A DNA stretch of 15,927 nucleotides from an uncultured Oscillospiraceae bacterium (GCA_910578965.1 CAJTSP010000055.1:1-15927); one strand, 5' to 3'. Shown: positions 8,471 to 15,046, counted from the stretch's first letter. Numbers and translations: made by a program. Notes: generated from the letters alone by a model not told the origin.

Positions 8471-9801
8471 CACGGGCTGCGCAAAGCCACCCATATAAAA
8501 AAGCCCGAGGAGGCTGGGCGGCCGCCTGCCTTGCGGGCCTGCTGTGCCTGCTGTCGGTATCCTGCGGGCAGGGCAGCCGGCAAGGCAACCTGACCGCCGT
8601 GCAGGACGAGAACGAGCGGGTGGTCACTTTTTTCAGCCCTATGGAGAAGACCGACCCGAACGCCAAGAACGTTGCGCGCAGCGCCTCGGACCTGACCATT
8701 GCCATGGCTGAGGAACGCCTGGGCGTAACCGTTGCCTACCGCACCTACACGGCAGAGGACTATCAGGATAAGACCTACGACGAGGTGACCCTCGACCGGG
8801 TGCGCAGCCATATGGACGATCTTTATCTGCTCAACCCGGATACCTTGATGGCGCTGGGCCGGGAGGGGGCGCTGATGGACCTTTCCGGGCTAAAGAGCGC
8901 CCAAAATCTGCGGGAGATCATCCGGATAGCCAACACGGTAGACGGCAGGCTGGTCGGTATCCCGCAGGAGGTGGTGGCCTATGGGCTCTTTATCAACAAG
9001 GATCTATTCGACCGGTACGGCCTTGCGTTGCCCAATACGCCCGAGGAGTTTTTGGAGTGCTGCCGGGTATTTCGGCAAAACGGGATTGAGACGCCGATTG
9101 GCGCAAACCGCTGGTGGCTTGAGACCTTTGTGCTGGCAATAGGCTATGCCGACCTGTACAACGGCGGCAGCACCGAGGCCGAGATCGCAGCGCTCAACAG
9201 CGGGCAGGCACGGTACAGCGATTATATGCGTCCCGGCTTTGAGTTTTTGAAGGAGCTGATCGACCACGGTTATATCGACCCGGAAAAGGCGCTGGTCACC
9301 GAGGCTATCGAGGGGGAACGGGAGGACTTTTTGGCCGGCCATACCCCCATCGTGATGGCCTACTGGGGCGCAGCCAATACCGAGACCGCCTATGGAAAGA
9401 CGGATTTTGAGATGCAGGTTATCGGTTTTCCCAGCAGCCGGGGGCAGATGCCGGTAATGCCGATGACCGGCTTTGGCATCTGTGCCGATGCCGAGCATGC
9501 CGAGGATGCGATGCAGGTTCTGGATGTGATTTTATCCGACGAGGCGCTTGAGCTTTATTCCCAAACCAATCGGGTCATATCCCCCTCCCAAAACGTAAAG
9601 GTAGACTGTGTCCCTGCCCTGCAGCCGCTGAACGGCCGGATCGAAGAGGGGGTATATGTGCTTGGCTCGAATGCCGGCATGAAGGTGGAGCAGTGGGGCA
9701 ACACCTGCCTGATTGTGCGCGAGCTGCTGGCCGGCGCCTCGGTGGATGAATGTATGGCGGAATTTGACCGGCTACAGGACACGGCGCTAAAGGAGGGCTA
9801 A
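8458..9801 (+). CDS. Lipoprotein extracellular solute-binding protein (family 1 type)
   Basis: Surface lipoprotein of the ABC-type substrate-binding fold, most like sugar-binding family 1 proteins; the ligand is unknown. Of 447 residues, the first 36 form a type II signal peptide: a basic start, a hydrophobic stretch about 20-34 and lipobox LSVSC with Cys36 as the lipidated residue. Mature-domain features are PQEVVAYGLFINKDLFDRYG and NTPEEFLECC, typical of the hinge region, then FLAGHTPIVMAYWGA and the late MPMTGFGI stretch. The start at 8458 sits eight bases after AAGAAGGTGG and overlaps the kinase gene by 13 bases. An alternative ATG at 8467 would give a four-base ATGA overlap but worse ribosome-site spacing. 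No permease or ATPase gene is adjacent, so a role as ligand-detecting partner of the kinase is more likely than transport. Confidence 0.92.
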   Translation: MDFMTRAAQSHPYKKARGGWAAACLAGLLCLLSVSCGQGSRQGNLTAVQDENERVVTFFSPMEKTDPNAKNVARSASDLTIAMAEERLGVTVAYRTYTAEDYQDKTYDEVTLDRVRSHMDDLYLLNPDTLMALGREGALMDLSGLKSAQNLREIIRIANTVDGRLVGIPQEVVAYGLFINKDLFDRYGLALPNTPEEFLECCRVFRQNGIETPIGANRWWLETFVLAIGYADLYNGGSTEAEIAALNSGQARYSDYMRPGFEFLKELIDHGYIDPEKALVTEAIEGEREDFLAGHTPIVMAYWGAANTETAYGKTDFEMQVIGFPSSRGQMPVMPMTGFGICADAEHAEDAMQVLDVILSDEALELYSQTNRVISPSQNVKVDCVPALQPLNGRIEEGVYVLGSNAGMKVEQWGNTCLIVRELLAGASVDECMAEFDRLQDTALKEG

Positions 9802-9848
9802 AGCCTGGCGGAGGCTGCCGCGCGCCTGCCGGACAAAAGGATATAGGC

Positions 9849-9899
9849 AAAGCCATACCGGCGCCCGCAGGGTGCGGCGGGCGAAGGGCAGGGGCTTTT
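9849..9899 (+). promoter_or_regulatory. Structured leader ahead of the second guaA
   Basis: CGCCCGC (9862-9868) pairs with GCGGGCG (9877-9883) around an 8-base loop. An outer AAAGCC (9849-9854) pairs with GGCTTT (9893-9898), followed by TCC rather than a T-run. The element lies in the 124-base gap between the binding-protein stop and the guaA2 ATG. No clear promoter is seen there, so guaA2 may share the upstream transcript. Its function is unknown. Confidence 0.35.
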
Positions 9900-9925
9900 C
9901 CAAAAGGGAAAGGAAAGGGATCAGG

Positions 9926-10909
9926 ATGGAAAATCAGATGCGCCCCGCGCAGATGCGGCGGATCAACACCCCCGTGCTGGCAAACGGCTTTATCGACGAG
10001 CAGGTCAGGGCGGTACGTGCCCAGGTAGGGGACAAAAAGGTGCTGCTGGCCCTGTCCGGCGGGGTGGACTCCTCGGTGGTGGCGGCTCTGCTTATCAAGG
10101 CTATCGGCCGGCAACTGGTTTGTGTGCATGTTAACCACGGCCTGATGCGTAAGGGCGAGAGCGAGCAGGTGCTCGAGGTTTTTCGTGACCGGCTAAACGC
10201 TAACCTCATTTATGTGGATGCCGCCGACCGTTTTTTGGGCCTGCTCGCCGGGGTGGAGGAGCCGGAGCGTAAGCGGCGGATCATTGGCGGCGAATTTATC
10301 AAGGTGTTTGAGGAGGAGGCCCGCAAGCTGGAGGGCATCGATTTTTTGGCCCAGGGCACCATCTACCCGGACATCCTCGAGAGCGCCGACGGGGTAAAAG
10401 CGCATCACAATGTCGGCGGGCTGCCGGAGGATCTGAGGTTTGAGCTGGTGGAGCCGGTGCGCCTGCTCTTTAAGGATGAGGTGCGCGAGGTGGGCCGCGC
10501 TTTGGGCCTGCCCGAAAGCATGGTGGAGCGCCAGCCTTTCCCCGGGCCGGGGCTTGGGGTGCGGTGCCTCGGCGCCATTACCCGTGATCGCCTGGCCGCT
10601 GTGCGGGAGTCGGACGCTATCCTGCGGGAGGAGTTTGCGGCGGCAGGGCTGGACCGGCAGATTTGGCAGTTTTTTACGGTAGTGCCGGATATGCGCGCTA
10701 CCGGCGTACGCCAGGGCCGCCGTGCCTACGACTGGCCGGTATTCATCCGCGCTGTCAACACGGTGGACGCCATGACCGCAACCGTGCCTGAAGTGCCTTG
10801 GGCCGTGCTCGAAAAGGTCTCGGCTCGCATCCTGGCCGAGGTGCCCGGCGTCTGCCGCGTCCTTTACGACCTGACCCCGAAACCGGTGGGCACAATCGAG
10901 TGGGAATAA
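9926..10909 (+). CDS. guaA: GMP synthase ATP-pyrophosphatase subunit without amidotransferase domain
   Basis: A second GMP synthetase of 327 residues. It lacks the glutamine amidotransferase half and holds only the ATP-pyrophosphatase domain, with P-loop SGGVDSS (44-50), EEPERKRRIIGGEFIKVFEE and QGTIYPDILES. The dimerisation domain has RQPFPGPGL (202-210) and ends in the canonical KPVGTIEWE. It should adenylate XMP and aminate it with ammonia, or with ammonia from a separate amidotransferase, as in archaeal GuaAa/GuaAb. None is encoded nearby. The ATG at 9926 has AGGAAAGGG six bases upstream; longer in-frame starts only translate GC-rich leader. It is intact, not a fragment: the N-terminus has its own 30-residue extension and all catalytic motifs are kept. 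It diverges clearly from the copy at 4112-5656, so it is an old paralogue rather than a fresh duplication. It follows the kinase/binding-protein pair on the same strand. Confidence 0.93.
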   Translation: MENQMRPAQMRRINTPVLANGFIDEQVRAVRAQVGDKKVLLALSGGVDSSVVAALLIKAIGRQLVCVHVNHGLMRKGESEQVLEVFRDRLNANLIYVDAADRFLGLLAGVEEPERKRRIIGGEFIKVFEEEARKLEGIDFLAQGTIYPDILESADGVKAHHNVGGLPEDLRFELVEPVRLLFKDEVREVGRALGLPESMVERQPFPGPGLGVRCLGAITRDRLAAVRESDAILREEFAAAGLDRQIWQFFTVVPDMRATGVRQGRRAYDWPVFIRAVNTVDAMTATVPEVPWAVLEKVSARILAEVPGVCRVLYDLTPKPVGTIEWE

Positions 10910-10965
10910 GCAAAAAGTGGATATGAGGGCCCGCAAACCCTTGAAAACACTGACTTTTTGATTTT

Positions 10966-11040
10966 TCAAATCCCCATTTGATAGCAGATTGATAGCACTC
11001 GTCAAATCCCGATTTATTGAGTTTGAAAAGAAAAATCGGG
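10966..11040. repeat. Cluster of short direct and inverted repeats (candidate attachment/integrase-binding region)
   Basis: TTGATAGCA occurs twice in 20 bases (10978-10986, 10989-10997). TCAAATCCC occurs twice (10966-10974, 11002-11010). TCAAAT/ATTTGA (10966-10971, 10976-10981) and CCCGATTT/AAATCGGG (11008-11015, 11033-11040) are inverted pairs. The tract lies 57 bases after guaA2 at the presumed host-element junction. Such clusters fit core or arm sites for a tyrosine recombinase, but no second att copy is in the window to test it. Confidence 0.45.
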
Positions 11041-11085
11041 TGGCTTGCGAGTAGCCTAAAAATCCTTATCTTTTTATTCATAAGT

Positions 11086-11127
11086 AAAAGGTCTAACTGA
11101 TTTTTGCTAATCAGTTAGACCTTTTTT
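11086..11127. terminator. Strong bidirectional intrinsic terminator
   Basis: AAAAGGTCTAACTGA (11086-11100) pairs perfectly with 11111-11125 around a 10-base loop, followed by T6 (11122-11127). The minus strand also ends in a T-run. It lies between the convergent guaA2 and the minus-strand XRE gene and can end both. Confidence 0.9.
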
Positions 11128-11202
11128 ATTTTGCCCTCATTTATCTGAATTTTCTATTTTTGTGCAACAAATGGCCTTTCCCGTGGCCTACAAGTGAGAG
11201 GT

Positions 11203-11691
11203 TCAGATCAGACCCTCCGGCGGCACCTTGGCGCAGATCTGGCTGCTGTCGTACTCCGGATAGTGGTAACGCCAGCGGTCATAGTCCTCCTGGGAAATCT
11301 CTCCGGCTTCCAGTTTGGCTGCCTGTTCCCGCCAGGCCCAGAGCATCTCATGCAGCCGGGCAGCATCCTTGTTTTTGCGGAAATCCACCTGCAAGGCAAG
11401 CTCACCGTCCTGCTCCGTGATCTTCAGACCGTAGTTGTCCTCCAGGGTAAACAGTGTGTGCATCAGCCCTACATAGGAGTCTATGTCCGGGACGGAAAGG
11501 GCATGGGGCGAGACATCCAGTACCTGTGCCAGGGCAGCAGTCAGGTCTGCTTTGGGGGTTCTTGACCCTGTTTCATACTGCGCCAGGCGCACATCCGCAG
11601 ACTTCTCCGGGAAGCCCAGCGCCATACCGAGATATTTCTGTGTCATCCCCCGCAGGAGACGGAAAAAGTGAATCCGTTCGCCAATCGCCAT
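11203..11691 (-). CDS. XRE-family helix-turn-helix regulator
   Basis: A 162-residue DNA-binding protein. The N-terminal HTH_XRE domain covers about residues 1-67, with MTQKYLGMALGF as the first helices and RLAQYETGSRTPK as the recognition-helix end. A longer C-terminal region is rich in charged and aromatic residues (WRYHYPEYD). The start at 11691 (MAIGERIHFFRLLRG) is chosen because GGGAG sits eight bases upstream; the in-frame ATG at 11706 has no ribosome site. It is transcribed away from the xis-int genes from a near-consensus promoter, with a 12-bp palindrome at the start site. It is therefore probably autoregulated and may control excision genes. Its target is inferred from position only. 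Confidence 0.88.
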   Translation of the reverse strand: MAIGERIHFFRLLRGMTQKYLGMALGFPEKSADVRLAQYETGSRTPKADLTAALAQVLDVSPHALSVPDIDSYVGLMHTLFTLEDNYGLKITEQDGELALQVDFRKNKDAARLHEMLWAWREQAAKLEAGEISQEDYDRWRYHYPEYDSSQICAKVPPEGLI

Positions 11692-11715
11692 ACATCCAAC
11701 TCCCATCTATGGTTG

Positions 11716-11727
11716 TCCTTATAAGGA
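11716..11727. promoter_or_regulatory. Palindromic operator at the XRE start site
   Basis: TCCTTATAAGGA is a perfect 12-bp palindrome. It touches the -10 of the minus-strand promoter and covers the predicted transcription start. Its TTATAAGGA half recurs at 11825-11833 over the opposite promoter, so one repressor may bind both. Confidence 0.55.
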
Positions 11728-11755
11728 ACATAGCATATTTGTTTAGTTTTGTCAA
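11727..11755 (-). promoter_or_regulatory. Promoter of the XRE regulator
   Basis: Read on the minus strand, TTGACA (11755-11750) and TATGTT (11732-11727) are 17 bases apart, and a TGC extension precedes the -10. Transcription would start near 11720, about 30 bases ahead of the start codon at 11691. Confidence 0.75.
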
Positions 11756-11799
11756 GATAATCTAAGCAAATTTATTTAATAATATTTCTTCCAAAAGGC

Positions 11800-11828
11800 T
11801 TGAACTAAGCTTATATGTATAGTATTAT
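11800..11828 (+). promoter_or_regulatory. Promoter of the xis-int operon
   Basis: TTGAAC (11800-11805) and TATTAT (11823-11828) are 17 bases apart. They point toward the excisionase, integrase and mobilisation genes. The promoter is divergent from the XRE promoter and lies inside a nested dyad (11805-11853). Confidence 0.6.
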
Positions 11829-11853
11829 AAGGATACTAAGCAGATAAGCTTAG
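11805..11853. promoter_or_regulatory. Nested inverted repeats over the xis-int promoter
   Basis: CTAAGCTTAT (11805-11814) and ATAAGCTTAG (11844-11853) are perfect 10-bp arms. Inside them TAGTAT (11820-11825) pairs with ATACTA (11833-11838). The two pairs are symmetric about the same centre, with 5-base gaps on each side. The dyad runs from the -35 edge to beyond the start site, as expected of a repressor operator. As RNA the 3' half could also fold. Confidence 0.55.
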
Positions 11854-11935
11854 AAAATATAGCACATCAAATGGCACGCCAGATTTTTGGTTGCGAAACT
11901 GAGAAAAAGTGGCGGACATAAGTAAGGAGGCATTT

Positions 11936-12085
11936 ATGAAACACGACAACTGCAAGCAACAGTCACCAGCAACAAAGAAAGGAAGGGATTTACCATGGCA
12001 AATCAGATTTTTATGCGTGTGGACGAAGTGGCCGAAGAGCTGGGGGTGTCCGTACCCTACGCCTATAAGCTCATCCGGCAGATGA
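11936..12085 (+). CDS. Possible 49-residue small protein or leader overlapping xis
   Basis: An ATG at 11936 sits six bases after a near-perfect AAGGAGG, a better ribosome site than that of xis itself. It opens a 49-residue frame beginning MKHDNCKQQSPATKKG. The frame then runs on in another phase inside the xis gene to a TGA at 12083-12085. The N-terminal part lies outside xis, and the rest is probably a shadow. It may act to couple translation into xis. I recognise no family, so this is a tentative call. Confidence 0.3.
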   Translation: MKHDNCKQQSPATKKGRDLPWQIRFLCVWTKWPKSWGCPYPTPISSSGR

Positions 12086-12198
12086 ACGAGGAACTGGCAA
12101 AAACCGGCTGCATCACGATTTCCGGCCGGATTGACCGCAAGTTCTTCCACGAGAAGTTTTATGGCACGAGAACCGAGACGGCGAGAAAGGGGGAGTAA
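11995..12198 (+). CDS. xis: Excisionase-like helix-turn-helix protein
   Basis: A 67-residue small DNA-binding protein. It begins MANQIFMRVDEVAEELGVSV, the MerR/Xis-like winged-helix opening in which VDEVAEELGVSVPYAYKLIRQMNEEL forms the helix-turn-helix (about 9-34). ISGRIDRKFFHEKFYG closes it as the wing and last helix. It stands two bases before the integrase start, the usual xis-int order in clostridial elements. It probably directs the recombinase toward excision. The ATG has a purine-rich GGAAGGGA about ten bases upstream. A MerR-type regulatory role is possible, but size and position favour excisionase. Confidence 0.82.
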   Translation: MANQIFMRVDEVAEELGVSVPYAYKLIRQMNEELAKTGCITISGRIDRKFFHEKFYGTRTETARKGE

Positions 12199-12200
12199 TT

Positions 12201-13283
12201 ATGGCAGCGTTCAAGAACAAGGACAACGGCACCTGGTATGTACAGTTCCGCTACACCGACTGGAAGGGCGAGCGCCAGCAGAAGCTCAAAAGGGGCTTTG
12301 CCACCAAGCGGGAGGCACTGGAATGGGAACGGGAGTTCCTGATGGAGAAGCAGGCCGATGTGAACATGACCTTTGAGAGCTTTGTCGCCCTCTATGAGAG
12401 GGATATTAAGCCCAAGTTGAAGCTCAATACCTGGCTTACCAAGGAGAGCATCATAAAAAAGAAGATCCTGCCCTATTTTGCCAAGCGGAAGCTGTCGGAG
12501 ATCACGGCTAAGGACATTATGCGCTGGCAGAACGAGATCCGGGAGATGCGGGACTGTCACGGCAAGCCCCTGTCAAAAACTTACCTTAAGACAGTTCACA
12601 ATCAACTTAGCGCCATTTTCAATCATGCTGCCCGGTTTTACGGATTGAATATCAACCCGGCCCGGCAGGCGGGCAACATGGGGGCGGAGGAACGGAAGGA
12701 AATGTTGTTCTGGACCCGGGATGAGTACACTAAGTTTTCCGAAGCCATGATGGATAAGCCGCTGTCCTTCTACGCCTTTGAGGTGCTTTACTGGTGCGGC
12801 ATTCGGGAGGGAGAGCTGCTGGCCCTGACCCCGGCAGACTTCGACTTTGAAAAGCGCACCCTCACCATCAACAAGTCGTACCAGCGGCTCAACAAGCAGG
12901 ATGTCATTACCACTCCTAAGACGCCCAAGAGCAATCGAGTGATCCAGATTCCCCAGTTCTTGTGTGACGAGTTGCAGGACTACCTCAAGCAACTCTATGG
13001 AGTGGAGCCGGACAGCCGGATGTTTCCCATCAGCAAAAGCTATCTCCACCGGGAAATGGACCGTGGCTGCAAGCAAACAGGGGTAAAAAGGATTCGCATA
13101 CACGATTTGAGACATAGCCACATCAGTTTGTTAATTGACATGGGCTTTACTGCTCTGGCCATCGCGGAGCGCGTAGGGCATGAGAGCATCGACATCACCT
13201 ACCGTTATGCCCATCTGTTCCCCACCCGCCAGGTGGAAATGGCTGACAAGCTGGATTCACTGAAGAATGAGAAAGGAGTATAA
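12201..13283 (+). CDS. int: Tyrosine recombinase / phage-type integrase
   Basis: Site-specific recombinase that inserts and excises the element. It has 360 residues. The N-terminal arm-binding region (about 1-50) opens AAFKNKDNGTWYVQFRY. The SAM-like core-binding domain is about 57-145, and the catalytic domain is 170-345. Catalytic residues are Arg202 in GIREGE, Lys243 in TPKS, His301 and Arg304 in HDLRHSH, His327 in GHES and nucleophile Tyr336 in YRYAHLF. All are present, so the enzyme should be active. GGGGGAG lies before the ATG at 12201. It is co-directional with xis just upstream and the mobilisation genes downstream. Its position near the guaA2 3' end suggests that site as the target, although two genes separate it from the junction. 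Confidence 0.97.
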   Translation: MAAFKNKDNGTWYVQFRYTDWKGERQQKLKRGFATKREALEWEREFLMEKQADVNMTFESFVALYERDIKPKLKLNTWLTKESIIKKKILPYFAKRKLSEITAKDIMRWQNEIREMRDCHGKPLSKTYLKTVHNQLSAIFNHAARFYGLNINPARQAGNMGAEERKEMLFWTRDEYTKFSEAMMDKPLSFYAFEVLYWCGIREGELLALTPADFDFEKRTLTINKSYQRLNKQDVITTPKTPKSNRVIQIPQFLCDELQDYLKQLYGVEPDSRMFPISKSYLHREMDRGCKQTGVKRIRIHDLRHSHISLLIDMGFTALAIAERVGHESIDITYRYAHLFPTRQVEMADKLDSLKNEKGV

Positions 13284-13287
13284 GAAA

Positions 13288-13623
13288 ATGTCCAAGAAGA
13301 ACTATGACAACCACAACCGCTGGAGAAACAAGACGGTGGCTTTCCGAGTGTCGGCGGAGGAGGATCTCCATCTGGAAGCCCTGGTGAAGCTCACCGGCCT
13401 GACCAAGCAGGACTACATCATTCGACGGCTGCTGGAACGGGATGTGGTGGTCCAGGGTAACCCCAGGGTCTACAAGGCCCTGCGGGATCAGCTGGCCGCT
13501 GTGCTGGACGAGTTGCGCCGGATCGAAGCCGGGCAGGGCGTGAACGACGAGCTGCTGGACACCATCCAGATGATCGCTACCATTATGAACGGAATGCAGG
13601 AGGACTTTGCCTATGACCGATGA
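13288..13623 (+). CDS. MobC-like ribbon-helix-helix mobilisation protein
   Basis: A 111-residue protein. Its N-terminal half has the ribbon-helix-helix pattern: the strand KTVAFRVSAEED, then helices HLEALVKLTGL and KQDYIIRRLLERDVV. The C-terminal half is helical. This is the pattern of relaxosome accessory proteins such as MobC that bind the transfer origin. The start at 13288 is chosen because AAAGGAG lies ten bases upstream. The earlier in-frame ATG at 13267 overlaps the integrase end and lacks a site. It lies four bases after the integrase and overlaps the ATPase gene by 11 bases, so the three are translated as an operon. A transcriptional repressor role remains possible. Confidence 0.75.
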   Translation: MSKKNYDNHNRWRNKTVAFRVSAEEDLHLEALVKLTGLTKQDYIIRRLLERDVVVQGNPRVYKALRDQLAAVLDELRRIEAGQGVNDELLDTIQMIATIMNGMQEDFAYDR

Positions 13624-14788
13624 GAAAAAGAAAATGACCGCCCATGGCTCATCTGTTGGCGCAGATGATGGGCAGTCAATCTCTACAAATTCCAAGTTCA
13701 CTATACCAGACCCGGACGAAAAAAGCAATTCCCCGGAAAGAGATTTGGAGGAACTTTACCGGAAAATGCGCCGCATGAGCGACCCGGCTTACCTGCATAC
13801 TGTGACCCTGGATGAGCTGATGGACGATGTGTTCGAGGGCAAGTCTGCGGTGATTGAGAACCTGCTTTATACAGGAGCGTACATCCTTGCCGGAGCGCCC
13901 AAAATCGGCAAGTCTTTCCTGGTGGCGCAGCTTGCCCACCATGTCAGTACCGGGCAGGACTTGTGGGGCTACAAGGTCCATCAGGGGACTGTCCTCTATC
14001 TTGCTCTGGAAGATGACGAGAGCCGCTTACAGCGCCGGATGTTCCGTATGTTCGGCGTGGAGGGGACAAGCTCCCTCCACTTCGCCACCAACGCTAAAAT
14101 GATCGGCGGCGGCCTGGATGAACAGCTGGAAAAGTTTGTTCGGGAACACTGCAATATCAAACTCATTATCGTGGATACCCTGCAAAAAGTCCGGGAGTCG
14201 GTGAGTGACAGTTACAGCTACTCCAGCGACTATGAGGTGATCGGCAAGCTGAAACAATTTGCTGACCGATATGGCATCTGCGTCCTGATCGTCCACCATA
14301 CCAGAAAGCAGCCTGCGGGAGACAGTTTTGAGATGATTTCCGGTACAACCGGCCTGCTGGGCTGCGCGGATGGGGCGCTCCTGATGCAGAAGGAAAAGCG
14401 GACAGATAGCAAGGCGACTCTGGAGGTAGTAGGCAGAGACCAGCCGGATCAGCGGCTGTATCTGAGCAAAGACCAAGAAAGCCTGATTTGGGAGCTTGAC
14501 CATGCAGAGAATGAGCTTTGGAAGCAGCCTCCGGACCCGGTGCTGGAAGCCGTGGCAAAGATCGTGTCTGCCGAGAATCGGGAATGGGAAGGCAGTCCCA
14601 CCGAGCTGGCCCAGGCGATTCAAACGGATATGGCAGTAAACCGGCTCACCAAGCATCTGAATGTGAATGCCAGCCGCCTGCTAGAAGAACATCAGGTAAA
14701 GTACGAGAACAAAACTAAGCACGCCGGACGGCGTATCCGGCTGACCTACATGGTGGTGGAAGCACCTGCGTTTGAAGTAATCGAGTAA
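13613..14788 (+). CDS. RecA-fold AAA ATPase, RepA/DnaB-like
   Basis: A 391-residue ATPase, probably a replicative helicase-like protein of the element. Walker A is GAPKIGKS (94-101), the acidic LALEDDESR follows, Walker B is LIIVD (184-188) and a conserved VHHTRK stretch is at 227-232. This is the arrangement of the RSF1010 RepA-like helicase family. A C-terminal winged-helix-like segment (about 310-380) contains SPTELAQAIQ. The ATG at 13613 sits eight bases after AGGAGG. An upstream TTG at 13607 adds only two residues. The gene overlaps its MobC-like neighbour by 11 bases. It is followed immediately by inverted sets of 9-bp repeats, the expected place for an origin that it could act on. Its exact role is inferred. 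Confidence 0.88.
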   Translation: MTDEKKKMTAHGSSVGADDGQSISTNSKFTIPDPDEKSNSPERDLEELYRKMRRMSDPAYLHTVTLDELMDDVFEGKSAVIENLLYTGAYILAGAPKIGKSFLVAQLAHHVSTGQDLWGYKVHQGTVLYLALEDDESRLQRRMFRMFGVEGTSSLHFATNAKMIGGGLDEQLEKFVREHCNIKLIIVDTLQKVRESVSDSYSYSSDYEVIGKLKQFADRYGICVLIVHHTRKQPAGDSFEMISGTTGLLGCADGALLMQKEKRTDSKATLEVVGRDQPDQRLYLSKDQESLIWELDHAENELWKQPPDPVLEAVAKIVSAENREWEGSPTELAQAIQTDMAVNRLTKHLNVNASRLLEEHQVKYENKTKHAGRRIRLTYMVVEAPAFEVIE

Positions 14789-14791
14789 AGC

Positions 14792-14864
14792 GCGACGCTC
14801 GCAACGGTCGCGACGGTGTTTTGAGGGGTGCTCCCAGCACCGTTGCGACCGTCGCCACCGTCGC
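14792..14864. repeat. Inverted triplets of 9-bp repeats (candidate replication origin)
   Basis: Three abutting 9-mers, GCGACGCTC, GCAACGGTC and GCGACGGTG (14792-14818), face three inverted 9-mers, CACCGTTGC, GACCGTCGC and CACCGTCGC (14838-14864). The spacer is 19 bases (14819-14837). The arms pair at 23 of 27 positions. The block begins three bases after the ATPase stop. It may be iteron-like sites for replication initiation or a large transcript-ending hairpin; there is no T-run after it. Confidence 0.6.
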
Positions 14865-14879
14865 GGAAAGAAAAAGATG

Positions 14880-15046
14880 GGGTGGTATTTTGCCACCCAA
14901 TCTTCAAGGAGGATGCCCCATTTTAGGGCACCCTAAAAGTATCAGAGGATGTCGCGATTCACGACACCCTATGCCCCGAAACAGGGCACCGGGTACAGGG
15001 GCAAAAAGCGTTCGGAGAACGCGCAGCCACAGAATGAAATTCTGTG
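14880..15046. repeat. Series of hairpins in the non-coding tract
   Basis: Perfect stems follow one another. GGGTGG/CCACCC pairs 14880-14885 with 14893-14898. The 18-bp TTTTAGGG-CA-CCCTAAAA covers 14921-14938. TGTCG/CGACA is 14950-14966 and TGCCC/GGGCA is 14972-14988. GCGTTC-GGA-GAACGC is 15008-15022 and CACAGAAT-GAA-ATTCTGTG is 15028-15046. No convincing gene lies between 14789 and 15241. Dense secondary structure of this kind suits a single-strand or transfer origin. Confidence 0.5.

Noticed and set aside
7825..8811. A 328-residue minus-strand frame opposite the kinase/binding-protein junction
   Set aside because: Composition is low-complexity Ala/Ser/Pro, and it crosses the overlap of two well-supported genes on the other strand.
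10193..11005. A 270-residue minus-strand frame opposite guaA2
   Set aside because: It is antisense to a conserved enzyme gene and has no recognisable motif or ribosome site.
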